From Avena insularis (lineage: Eukaryota; Streptophyta; Magnoliopsida; Poales; Poaceae), in assembly GCA_023614405.1 (NCBI GenBank), contig CM042693.1, forward strand, positions 337,883,527-337,947,526: 64,000 nt of DNA, in the 5' to 3' direction. Under the pieces are notes generated by a model. The model saw only the letters and a program-made list of their open reading frames with translations, did no database searches and had not been told where the DNA came from. Positions 44,911-54,230 of this stretch are shown here, one piece after another; position 1 is the first letter of the stretch; each line of letters starts with the position of its first letter. Position numbers and translations under genes: made by a program.

Positions 44911-46830
44911 TCACGACCAGGCTAACTTGGCGGGTGATTTTCTTTTGCACCCTGTTTTTTGGGCACCCTCCTTCGGCGTGGGGTACCCGTGCCCACCGTT
45001 ATTTTGTGCGGGTGCAATTGGGTGATTCGAGGGTCCCGTAGGTGGTGGTGGAGGAGCTCCGTGTGCGATCTCTCCTGGTGCGGGTGCGTTCCCGTATCCA
45101 GGGTTCGGGGATTGTTGCCTCATCTGAGACATGCTCTCGCTGAGTTTCTGGAACTCGCAGCAGTCCTTGAGCATGTGGCTTGCCTTCTTTTTACCATCCT
45201 GCTTGTCGATGTAGAAGTGGATGGTGCATGGACCCGACAGTTTATCGTATGCTGAGGGTCCATCGTCGCGGTCGTGACGTTGCCATGACTGCGTTGGGCG
45301 TCGTTCATCGCGGAAGTTATTTCCGCGGTATCCGCCGTTGCTACGGTTGCCGTCGCTGCGGCGGTCGGCGCAGCCGGCCACGACCATGTCGGGTCCGTCG
45401 CGATCGTCGTAGACGCGCGACCTTCTCTTGCTACCGCATTCACGTCGATGGCCGTAGTCATCGTCCTCCTCCGAGTGTGCTCGGTGGACGGAGTCCTCAC
45501 CATCCGCCCACCTATTGGTGATGTCCATGAGGTGGTCGAGTGTTTTGGGCTTGACGCGCCCTAGTTCTTCCTTGAAGTCCTGGAGTTTGACGCCATCCTT
45601 GAAGGTGTCGATCGCTCTCTCCTCAGAGATGTGCGCTGTGGAGTTTTTGGTGTTGGACCAGCGTAGTATGTACGAGCGAATGGATTTGTCCGTTCATTGG
45701 GTGCAGGCCCGTAGCTCCTCGATCGAGGCTGGCCTCTTGCTGGTGCCCTTGAAGTTTCGGATGAAACTGTACGCCAGTTCCTCCCAGCTTCGGATGGATC
45801 CCGAGGATAGGCTGCTGAGCCAGATCCGGGCTGCGCCTGTCAGCTGCAGCTGAAGGCATTGCAGAGTGGTGTTCTTGTTTCCGTCATGTAGCTTGACGGA
45901 CGACAGGTGGTCGCTAAGCCACGCCTTGGGGTCTTGTGTACCGTCAAACTTTGGAATGTCCGAAGGAAGCTTGAAGTTTCATGGCATCCGTGTCCGTCAG
46001 ACAGATCTGCTGAAGCATCGGGCTCCGCAGAGTTCTCCTTCGTCATCGTCCTCCTCGGATTCGGAGGAGCAGACGCGCTTGGCGCGCGCTTTGTCGACCT
46101 TGTAATGGGTGAGCTCGCTTCGAGCGTCATAATCGCGGCTGCGATGGCGCGAGCTCTTGTGCCTTCGAGGTAAGTCGTGTTCTTCCTCGTCGGATGAAGG
46201 CGTGGGACTGCAGTTGAACCTGACCATAGCCTTCTCCTTTGGCTCCGCAGGAGCTTCTCCGTGGATCACAACTCCAATGAGTCCGAGTCCGGTAAGTGCG
46301 GACTTGTGCATGGCCCTTTTCAGGTCCCCCACCGGAGGTGGATGGGATGCGAGGTATGTGGTGACTGCCATGATCGCAGCTTGCGGTGTCTTTGGGATGA
46401 CGTTGCCGTCGGCATCCATCTCTATAAAAGACGCGGTGAGGTTCCGAGTCACCTCGTGATGTTCCTTGGGGTCCATGTTCTCTGTGCAAGAACGGTGCTT
46501 GTTGCCATGGTTGCCGTGTGAGCTGGAGCCGCCCATGGCGGAGAGCGCAGCTTGCCGCGCACTGGACTCCGAGGCCGCTTGTTTGTGCTTGTCAAGCACC
46601 TCTTGCATCTTCACCTGCTTCTTGTGCTCTTCGACTAGGAGCAGGTGGTATGCCATCAGTAGGTCCCGTGAGGCACCCACGGGCAGGATCTTGTTGACTG
46701 CCACGGCTTCGCGTGCTTGAGCCCATCCTTCCTCGATGAGGTGAATGATCCGATTGGGATCGGTGTCCTCGTCGTTGGGCGGGGGGGGGGGGACTGGTTT
46801 CTTCTGTTCTCGCCGTTCCTACCCTGCGGG
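44911..46830 (-). pseudogene. Tat-1 gag
   Basis: From a poly-proline tract (12-C run, 46781-46792) the minus strand reads DEDTDPNRIIHLIEEGWAQA, then the frame 46704-45997. After a frameshift the capsid region follows (about 45985-45530): TGAARIWLSSL, IRSWEELAYSFIRNFKGTSK and RPASIEELRAC, interrupted by a stop near 45697. The frame 45528-44911 continues with DITNRWADGEDSV, a charged region, and HMLKDCCEFQKLSESM. It forms the particle. Frameshifts and a stop make it non-functional as one protein. Confidence 0.82.
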
Positions 46831-47265
46831 TTAGGCGACGGGTTGGGTGCATGCTGTTTCGCATCACTCTGGATGACCACGGCACATTGGTAGCGCTCGT
46901 AGATCGGATCGCTGCTACCGCAGCTTTCGGATCCGCAACCATAGGTCCCTTCCTCCGATGGTGGATCGCACAGATATGAGAGATGGCGATGTGCGTAGCA
47001 CGGGGTGTGGAGACCATGAAGCGGGCCTGATTGATGGCAGGGGCACCCGCTCTGGGAGACGGAGAGTGCCGGTCTGCCCCACCTGGAAGCAGAAGCTCCC
47101 GAACAGGATCTCGAGCCCGTCGCCAACGGGCTCGAAGTCCTTCAAGGTGGCTGGCGAGTGGGCGGTGAAGTCGAAAGCGTCGAAGAGGATATGACTCTCC
47201 ATCGCCGTGGAGTTGTAGATCGCTCTGGTTGGGACCTTCACGATCGCACAATCAGCGCCCCCAGT
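46831..47265 (-). other. Tat-1 5' leader with open frame
   Basis: Right after the primer site a frame reads GADCAIVKVPTRAIYNSTAM and GDGLEILFGSFCFQVGQTG (47265-47020), likely the N-terminal start of the polyprotein, shifted from the rest. Confidence 0.45.
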
Positions 47266-47283
47266 TCCCACAGACGGCGCCAA
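47266..47283 (-). other. Tat-1 primer-binding site
   Basis: Minus strand TGGCGCCGTCTGTGGGAA directly after the 5' LTR. It begins TGGCGCC as gypsy sites do. I cannot name the tRNA with confidence; it differs from the Tat-2/Tat-3 site. Confidence 0.75.
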
Positions 47284-47284
47284 T

Positions 47285-47784
47285 TGACGAGGATCGATCT
47301 CGTCAATGCCCATTGTTATGAGCTTGGGTTTTGGAGAAGATGGGGATGCTGGAGATCGCAGAACGGTTAGCAAACAAGCAACACGGGGACACGAGGTTTA
47401 CCCAGGTTCAGTCCCCCGGAGGGAAAACCCTACTCCTGCTTGTCTTCTTTTGATTACGACGGAACCGAAGGTTACAGGGGTGCGCAGATGCAATCTGGCG
47501 TGGAGGTGTGTATGCGGTGGTATGCGAAGTGCCCTCCTCGTCGTTCCCTCCTAGCCATTATATAAAGATAGGCAGGTCCCAGGCACAGATCGAGTCGGTT
47601 ACAGGTTTTAGGGTTTGCCCCTTTGAATATTCTATCTATTCTAGTCTTGCTCTCCAAGGATCCGAAGGCGTCATGGACCCTGGCCACCCGAAAGTCTTCA
47701 TGGGATGGCGCATATTCTTGTGGGCCTTTCTTGGGCTGGACCAGGTATGCTAAGGTCGTGTACCCACAGGGTATAACCATGTCA
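47285..47784 (-). repeat. 5' LTR of Tat-1
   Basis: 500 bp, TG...CA intact. Confidence 0.93.
47558..47564 (-). promoter_or_regulatory. TATA box in Tat-1 5' LTR
   Basis: Minus strand TCTTTATATAATGG; core promoter candidate. The equivalent site in the 3' LTR carries a nearby substitution. Confidence 0.55.
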
Positions 47785-47789
47785 GTAAC

Positions 47790-48120
47790 ATTGTCGTGAA
47801 CTGATATTTGCTAGTAGTTAGGGTTCTAATTTGCTACTTCTAGTTTAATTTGCTGCATTTTTGCTCTTGTATGGTAAAATCACCATATGTGAGAAGGGGT
47901 GAGCACGACACTACCACATGCACAACCAAACAATTGTGTTTTTCCAAGCCCTAACCAAGATTGTTTGCAAGCAAAAAAACTAGCTAAAATTGCAGAAAAC
48001 CTAGATATAGGATACCAAATAAAGTGCCAAACTTGGTCTAAGGAAAATCTGGCCTCATCCAGCATCTAGCTGGCTAAGTAGAAAAAGGGAAATTCCGGCC
48101 TAAACAAATAACGCCGTATT
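47790..48120. other. Harbinger element tail resuming after Tat-1
   Basis: Continues the sequence interrupted at 34948. It contains no coding frame and ends in unassigned AT-rich DNA; the terminal inverted repeat could not be located. Confidence 0.4.
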
Positions 48121-48124
48121 TGTT

Positions 48125-48246
48125 CTCCTTCCGTCCTGAAAAGGATATCTTAGCTTTGTCTAAAATTGAATGTATATAGACACTATTTATTATACAGATT
48201 ATCCAAATTTTGACAAACTTGCGACATCTTTTTTAGGACAAAATGA
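48125..48246. mobile_element. Stowaway-like MITE remnant
   Basis: CTCCTTCCGTCCTGAAAAGG near the left end, TTAGCTTTGTCTAAA and TGTATATAGACAC inside, and TTTTTTAGGACAAAATGAG at the right. This is the layout of the common grass Stowaway with internal dyad (GTCTAAAT...ATTTAGAC), heavily mutated. Confidence 0.55.
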
Positions 48247-48359
48247 GCATAAATATTTTATTTAGTTTTGGCATAAACATTTACCAACTAACATATATCT
48301 TTATCTGAATTTGTTGTTTCACAACGGGAATTGGGCAAAGAAGCATAGATAGAATCATA

Positions 48360-48875
48360 GTGAAAGTTGCTTCACCTCTTGCACTCAGTACACTACAGCC
48401 AGGGTTGCTTCACCTTCCCACCGGGGACGACGACGCCACTATCGACGGAGAGAGCATTGTCCCAGGAAACATGCGTATCCACAGGACGCCAAAGCCGATC
48501 AAGGCAAATGGGAGAGTCTATCTTCCAAATGTTCTGCCAACGGTGATGGTGGAAGCAATAGCCATGCGCGAGGGTTTAGCGCTTGCCAATTCTCTTGGAT
48601 GTAGTAGAATTGTGGCTCAGTCTGACTCGATGGAAACAGTTGAAGAATGTTCACGTGATGGAAGATGGTGGAATGAATCGGCTACAATTTTTGTGGACCA
48701 TGTTGACATAGTATCTTCTATTGCTTCGGTCACTTTTAGATTCTGTCCGAAGAAAGCAAACCAGGTTTCTCATGAGATTGATGCTAGGTTTAGTTTTTTG
48801 AATAATCTTTCTTGTAACTTTATATCTTTACCGAGGAATTTCACACAAGCAACCTTATGTTCTTCATCATAGCTA
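48360..48875 (+). pseudogene. LINE-type RNase H (RVT_3) fragment with foreign N-terminus
   Basis: 170-codon frame. Residues about 60-150 read VEAIAMREGLALANSLGCSR, IVAQSDSMETVEE and VTFRFCPKKANQVSHEID, typical of the RNase H-like domain that follows plant LINE reverse transcriptases. The E and one D are visible, but the first strand with the first catalytic Asp is missing. Residues 1-40 come from DNA homologous to 4000-4110, so the start is not of LINE origin. An isolated fragment, not likely functional. Confidence 0.65.
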
Positions 48876-48938
48876 TCCTTTCAAAGTCTTGTACTGTCAA
48901 TGAGCAGTCTGCTATATCTAGAGATCGCCAAGCCTGAA

Positions 48939-49442
48939 CACTAGTACACGTTACACCTTTAGGAGCACTTTGGCTAGGGGCATTTCTAAAAGTGCCTCTA
49001 AATGTGTCAATTTGTGGCATTTTTGCAAATGCCCCTAAATGTACTACCTTTAGAGTCATTTTGATCAAAGTGCCCCTAAAGATAGTACCTTTAGAGGCAT
49101 TTTGATCATAGCTTTAGAGGCATTTTGCCAAGTGCCCCTAAAGATACTACCTTTAGAGGCATTTTAATCAAAGTGTCCCTAAAGATACTATCTTTAGAGG
49201 CATTTTGCCAAGTGCCCCAAAAGATATTGAGGCATTTTCATCGAAGTGCCCCTAAAGATACTACCTTTAGAGGCATTTTCCAAATGCCTCTAAAGATAGT
49301 ACCTTTACATCAAAGGGCCCCTAAAGATACTACCTTCAGAGGCATTTTGCAAAGTTTCCCTAAACTATCACAGCAATACTTGACAGCAAACATTGCAGGC
49401 AGGTCACATCCACATCAGCAATAACATGAACTTAATAACATC
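48939..49442 (+). mobile_element. CACTA transposon end with subterminal repeats
   Basis: Begins CACTAGTACACGTTACACC (48939-48957), then about ten alternating copies of motifs such as AAAGTGCCCCTAAAGATA and TACCTTTAGAGGCATTTTG to 49350. CACTA ends and such subterminal arrays bind the element's transposase. The preceding GAA (48936-48938) may be the 3-bp target duplication. Interrupted at 49443 by Tat-2. Confidence 0.8.
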
Positions 49443-49979
49443 TGTTGGGGATATGCTATATGGGTATCCTCATAGCATGTCTCTTATCCGACTAACCCGG
49501 GTGGCCCATAGTCGGTAGCATGGCCTATGGCCTGCTGGGCGTCCCAGTTAGGTGGATCCAGAAGGGAGGCTCATGCCGGATAAAGGAAGGCTACGGTGAA
49601 GTCACCAGCATACCCGGAGCCTTGGAGTACAAGATACACAAGACTAGTGATAGACGGTGTAGGACTCTGTAACCTATCCGGCTAGGACTTTTCCCTGTAA
49701 CCCTGGGATCTGACGACTATATAAGTCGGACCTATGGGAGCCTTTAGGGCACGATAACTTAGATTCTCTAGTCACCTCGCACAGCGAACCTATCTCTGTA
49801 ACTCGGCGTATTGCCATTATAGTGATTTACAGCAGAAGTAGGATTCCGCCACCGTCGTGGGATCTGAACCTGGGTAAGCTGTGTTACCTCGTACCCGTCA
49901 ACCATCCGCCTTACCCCACGTCTCTAAACACGCACTGTGAGGACCCCTCCATGGCGTACTCGTCGGCAATACCACGACA
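49443..49979 (+). repeat. 5' LTR of Tat-2
   Basis: 537 bp, TG...CA. The first 167 bases match 62182-62348 with few differences. Confidence 0.92.
49718..49724 (+). promoter_or_regulatory. TATA box in Tat-2 5' LTR
   Basis: GACTATATAAGTCGG, a good plant TATA context; element transcription would begin about 30 bases downstream. Confidence 0.65.
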
Positions 49980-50700
49980 GTTGGCGCCCACCGTGGGGCA
50001 AGAGGCGCTTCAGGCTCTTCGGCGGGCGAGGACCAAGATCTTCACGGGAATCGGCGAGACCGTAGCCATCGGCCGCGTTATTTTCTCCGGCAACGTTCCG
50101 ATCGTCCCTCCTGACGAATTCTGGATCCTGGCGAAGACGAACCCTACGTGGTGCTCGATCGTTCCTATCGGAGACATCCACCTCTTCATCGGCGAAACCG
50201 ACTCGGGCACTAGTTCCCTGGGAGTCGGAGGAGCATCAAGACCCGCACGGACCGCCTACGGGCAGGATACGTTCGCGGAAGGATCAATGTCGGATCTCTC
50301 TTTGGAGTTTGCCGGCAAAGATCAGAAAACATCAAGACCCGCACGGACCGCCTACGGGCAGGATACGTTCGCGGAAGGATCGATGTCGGATCTCTCTTCG
50401 GAGTTTGCCGGCAAAGATCGCAAAAATCTAAGGCCCACCCAAACCGCCCTTGTGCAGGATATAAAAGTGGAAGATCACTGCAAGTCCGCCGGCTTCGCCC
50501 GTGCGTCTGGACAGCAGAGATCCAAGTTCGTCGGCGTGGTTACCATCTTTGATCTGGCGCGCTGCGTTCAGAGAGAGGGCGAAAACCCCCGCGACTACCT
50601 CGCCAGATGGCTCCGTATACGGAGCGACCTGACCAACTACCCCAATGATGATGCCATCTATCACTTTGTGGAAGGACTGGACCATGGCACGCTTCTCTGA
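49822..50700 (+). CDS. Tat-2 upstream frame across LTR, primer site and gag-like segment
   Basis: 292 codons, open from inside the LTR through the primer site. After about residue 58 it reads TIGETVAIGRVIF-like leader residues, two exact-length 32-residue repeats (50234-50425), and ends with a capsid-like part LARCVQREGENPRDYLARWL ... FVEGLDHGTLL before TGA (50698-50700). The same motif recurs in the main gag at about 52705 (LQRCVQEKDETSRAYLSRWL). Translation probably starts nearer MAYSSAIPRQL (49950) or later, if at all. The stop cuts it from the next gag part. Confidence 0.5.
   Translation: MIYSRSRIPPPSWDLNLGKLCYLVPVNHPPYPTSLNTHCEDPSMAYSSAIPRQLAPTVGQEALQALRRARTKIFTGIGETVAIGRVIFSGNVPIVPPDEFWILAKTNPTWCSIVPIGDIHLFIGETDSGTSSLGVGGASRPARTAYGQDTFAEGSMSDLSLEFAGKDQKTSRPARTAYGQDTFAEGSMSDLSSEFAGKDRKNLRPTQTALVQDIKVEDHCKSAGFARASGQQRSKFVGVVTIFDLARCVQREGENPRDYLARWLRIRSDLTNYPNDDAIYHFVEGLDHGTLL
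49982..49999 (+). other. Tat-2 primer-binding site (tRNA-Lys)
   Basis: TGGCGCCCACCGTGGGGC, the complement of the 3' end of plant tRNA-Lys(CUU) as I recall it (GCCCCACGGTGGGCG plus CCA). The same 18 bases occur in Tat-3. Confidence 0.82.
50234..50425 (+). repeat. Two 96-bp tandem repeats in the Tat-2 leader frame
   Basis: Units 50234-50329 and 50330-50425 are nearly identical and encode SRPARTAYGQDTFAEGSMSD and following residues. A degenerate third start (50426-50465) is present. 96 is divisible by three, so the frame is kept. Confidence 0.85.
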
Positions 50701-51027
50701 CATTCTCTAATGTGGCAGCAAGCGTCAGGCCGACTTACCTTCGAAGGCATGGTGAACACCGCCAACACCTACGCGGAGGCTGAAGCGGCATCTTAGGCAG
50801 CGCTCGCACCCATCGACGGAGCCCCTCCGATTCAGCCACCACCGCCTCCGGCCGCCATCGTCGTAGCAGCACCACCACCTCTAGTCATCGTCGAGGCCGT
50901 TGCACCTCCACCGCCCGTCATCGAGGAAATCCTGGCACCCTCCGACTCTGTCATTGACGGGATTTATGCTGATTTCAATATAGATTCAGAGGAAATAGAC
51001 TTCAGTCCAGAAGAGCTAGACTCCGCC

Positions 51028-54000
51028 ATGCAGGAGATGGAGGAGGATTACTCGCGCGACGAACAAGCTAATAACACCGTCATGTCTCGAGGGGTGTTCG
51101 TCACCATTGGGACAGCGATGGATGAAGACCAACCCGGGCAAGCTCCGCCTACCGCGCTGGAAAAGGGGAAGGGGCCACTTATTGCTACCGACGATGATCG
51201 CGCAAGAGTCATGCCTCCTCCGCCTAATCCAGTACAGCAATCGCAGGAACTCGGCACCGGTCCGAGCAACAAAAACACCGCAAATTTGCCGCCTCTAGCA
51301 TCTACGTCGGCAGCAGCCCATGTTACTCCAGCTGATAGAGTGATGTATGGTAACCTCCTCGTCGAACCACTAACCATTGATCATATCCGGAACGTGACTC
51401 AGCTTGACGAGAAGCGCCAGCAGCTGCTGGAGGAAGCGCAAGCCATCGCGGAGCAAGGCGCTAAACTAGATCGAGATCTGGTCAACGCGCAGAAGTCCAT
51501 AGAGAAAGCTAGAGCAATGGAGGCCGAGTACAAGACCCTGCTACAGCAGCAGAAGGCTAAGAAGGCTCCGACTCGTGTCATCAACGATCCTAGTGTACGG
51601 CGCAACCTAGGATGGGCTCCCTCGAAGCCGGCACAGGCCAAGCCATACATTGATAGCGAAGGCAAGCAGGTGATGCCCACCCCACTCCTTAACCTCGCCG
51701 TCGCCAAGACCCTTCTGGAGCAGGATAGATCGCCTGAGGTAGTGGAGCAGGTCTATGACCTAGTGGCCAAGGCGGTAAAGCAGCAAGAAAAGGCCACCTC
51801 TCAGAGGCTTGAGTCGGACCCAGCGCTCTGCCGATCTAGCCAGTACAAACCGCCAAGGGACAGATCTCCTCTGGATGTCGGATCACAGACGGGCTCATCA
51901 GAACGAAGACGGAGGGATGCGTGCAACAGGAAGGACACTATCCCCATATCCTCCGACCACGGAGAAAGAGCCCAACCTCGCCGCCCATCGCCACCGCCGC
52001 GATCCCCCAACGTCAGGAAGGCTACAAGGCTCGCCATCACACGGATATGCCTCCACCAAGGCAGTGCAGCATCGTCATCCGCGACAACGCGGAGCAGACC
52101 CGTCATGACAGAGAGCGCAACTAAGGACACAGGAGTAGGTCACGCCATGACCCTCCGCGTCCGACAAGCAACCGTGACAGGCGTGAGGCGTTGCAGGAGG
52201 GTAATAGCAAGAAAGCTAACCCACCGCCACCTCCGCCTTCGTCACCGCCAAGCAGTCACCATGGCGGAAGAGGCCCGCGTCATTCACGCAGCCCGTCCCC
52301 TGTTGACAACAAGAAGAAGAACCCGGAGCCATACGACGCACGTTCACGGATCGATAAGATCCACGAAGCCCGGGAAGGACCATACATGAAACCACGTTGC
52401 TTTGGACCTGGAATACGGTCCGCAACTTACCCCAAAGGTTTCCGGATTGACAAGACCATCAAGCCCTACGACGGCACAGCCAAACCTGCCACATGGTTGC
52501 AGGACTACGGCAACACGGTGGAGATTGCCGGAGGCAACCCCAACATCGCCGTCAAGTACCTCCCATTAATGTTGGCGGGCACGGCCCGTCAATGGATCGA
52601 TGACTTGCCGGAGAAATCTATCTACAACTGGCTGGATATGCAAGAGGCATTCACCAAGAACTTTGAGGGTACATACAAGCGTCCCTGTTCTGTGGGCGAT
52701 CTACAGCGGTGCGTGCAAGAGAAAGACGAGACATCTCGCGCCTACCTCTCCCGCTGGCTGGACATGAAGAATTCCTGCGCAGGAGTGCAAGCTCAGACCG
52801 CCATGGCCGCCTTCATCGATGGGTTGGAAAGGGGCACGTTGCTCCGACATAAGCTGAAGAGCTTGCAGGACAATCATCAGCTTGACTTGAATCAAATGAT
52901 CCAGTTAGCTAGTGAGTTCGCAGCTGCCGCCGACGACGCTCGTGGCTCTCTGCCAGCAACGGCCGTTCCAACTCAAGCCCAGAGGAACAGCAGTACAAAG
53001 CGGAAAACCGCTCCAGAAGAAAAGCAATCTCCCGACATGGTCGCTATGACTTTTGCAGGACGAGGAGAAGGCGGACAACGTGGCCGAGGAAGGGGAGTAG
53101 GTCGCGGGCAGCAGCGAGGAAGTGAAACCAACTCGACGCAGCTCCGCGTTCCCCAAACCTACGAAGAGTACCGCGATATGCCGTGCCTCGTACACCTCGA
53201 CGCCAACGGCAAGGCCACCCATACCAATCGACACTGCAAGTTCGTCAACGACCTCAAGGAATACCCGGAGTCCGGCTACAAGCGAAGTCAGAAGAACAGA
53301 CCGCGCGGCAAGGGCAAGGGGAAGAAGAAGGAGGAGGAATCCAAGGATTCAAGTGACATGGACGAGGACATTGACCCAAAGCACGCCGCCAAGAGCGACG
53401 ACAAGGGCAAGAACCCCTTCGCAAAGAAGGCCCCAGTCTACCACACTTTCCTTGGTACCCCCACCATCCGACAACAGAAGACTTCTCTAAGGATCCTGAT
53501 GGCAACTCTCCCCCCAGTCCCTCAGTACCTGCGCTGGTCGGAGGTTCCAATAACTTGGGACAGAACGGACCACCCAGACCTTGTGCCCACGGAGAACCAG
53601 TACGCCATGGTCATCAACCCATTGATTGACGGCGTGGAGTTCACCAAGTGCATGGTGGATAGTGGAAGCAGCATCAACATCATGTACCTGGATACACTGC
53701 AGAAGATGAACTTGACGGAGGCAAACCTAAGGCGGACCAACACCGTGTTCCATGGCGTAGTGCCTGGTCGGGAGGCTCGGTCCCTTGGGTGCATCACACT
53801 TCAGGTAGCCTTTGGCGACGTTAATAATTACCGCCAAGAGCGCATGACCTTTGAGTTAGTCCCCTTCAAGAGCGTGTACCACGTCATATTCGGCCGCGAC
53901 ATATTCCACACGTTCATGGCCAAGCCATGCTTCGTCTACAACAAACTCAAGATACCCGGACCAAACAGTGTCATCACCATATCCGGAAGCTTTACCAAGG

Positions 54001-54230
54001 CAAGGGACTGCGAGATCAATGAAGCAGCCGTTGCAGAAGCTGTCCTCTACAGCGAAGAATTCAAGGAGATCCAGAGCAAGGTCGATGACTCAGAGATGCC
54101 CGCGTCGAAGAAGCAAATCTCCGACTCCACTCCTGCGTTCAAGGCCGCCATCAAGACCAAGCCGGTGGAACTTGTGGTAGGCAATGCCTCCAAGACCGTC
54201 GCCATTCAGACGAACCTGGATCCCAAATAG
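51028..54230 (+). pseudogene. Tat-2 gag and protease
   Basis: Frame 51028-52389 gives an acidic N-terminus and a coiled-coil-like segment (KRQQLLEEAQAIAEQGAKLD). A shift near 51900-51960 moves to the frame that continues, after a stop at 52122, as 52191-54230. That frame holds the capsid domain (IKPYDGTAKPATWLQDY, LMLAGTARQWIDDLP, FTKNFEGTYKRP, CVQEKDETSRAYLSRWL), a Lys-rich nucleic-acid-binding region, and the protease (FTKCMVDSGSSINIMYLDTL; catalytic DSG at 53658-53666; VYHVIFGRDIFHTFMAKP). It ends at TAG 54228-54230 where a Gln would continue into reverse transcriptase. Confidence 0.85.

Larger units (their letters stand above)
34944..47789 (-). mobile_element. Tat-1: Ty3/gypsy Tat-lineage retrotransposon with TSD
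   Basis: 500-bp LTRs (34949-35448 and 47285-47784) start TGACGAGGATC and end ATAACCATGT(T/C)A, flanked by the perfect duplication GTAAC (34944-34948 and 47785-47789). It reads on the minus strand: primer site, gag, protease, reverse transcriptase, two RNase H domains, integrase, ending at 40990. The remaining 5.5 kb to the 3' LTR carries a plus-strand, multi-exon antisense gene. Dual RNase H and an antisense ORF fit the Tat lineage. I count 24 differences in 500 aligned LTR bases (about 95% identity). Confidence 0.94.

Noticed and set aside
51048..51377. Minus-strand frames opposite Tat-2 gag (51048-51377, 51399-51707, 52905-53234)
   Set aside because: Shadows of the long plus-strand gag frame.
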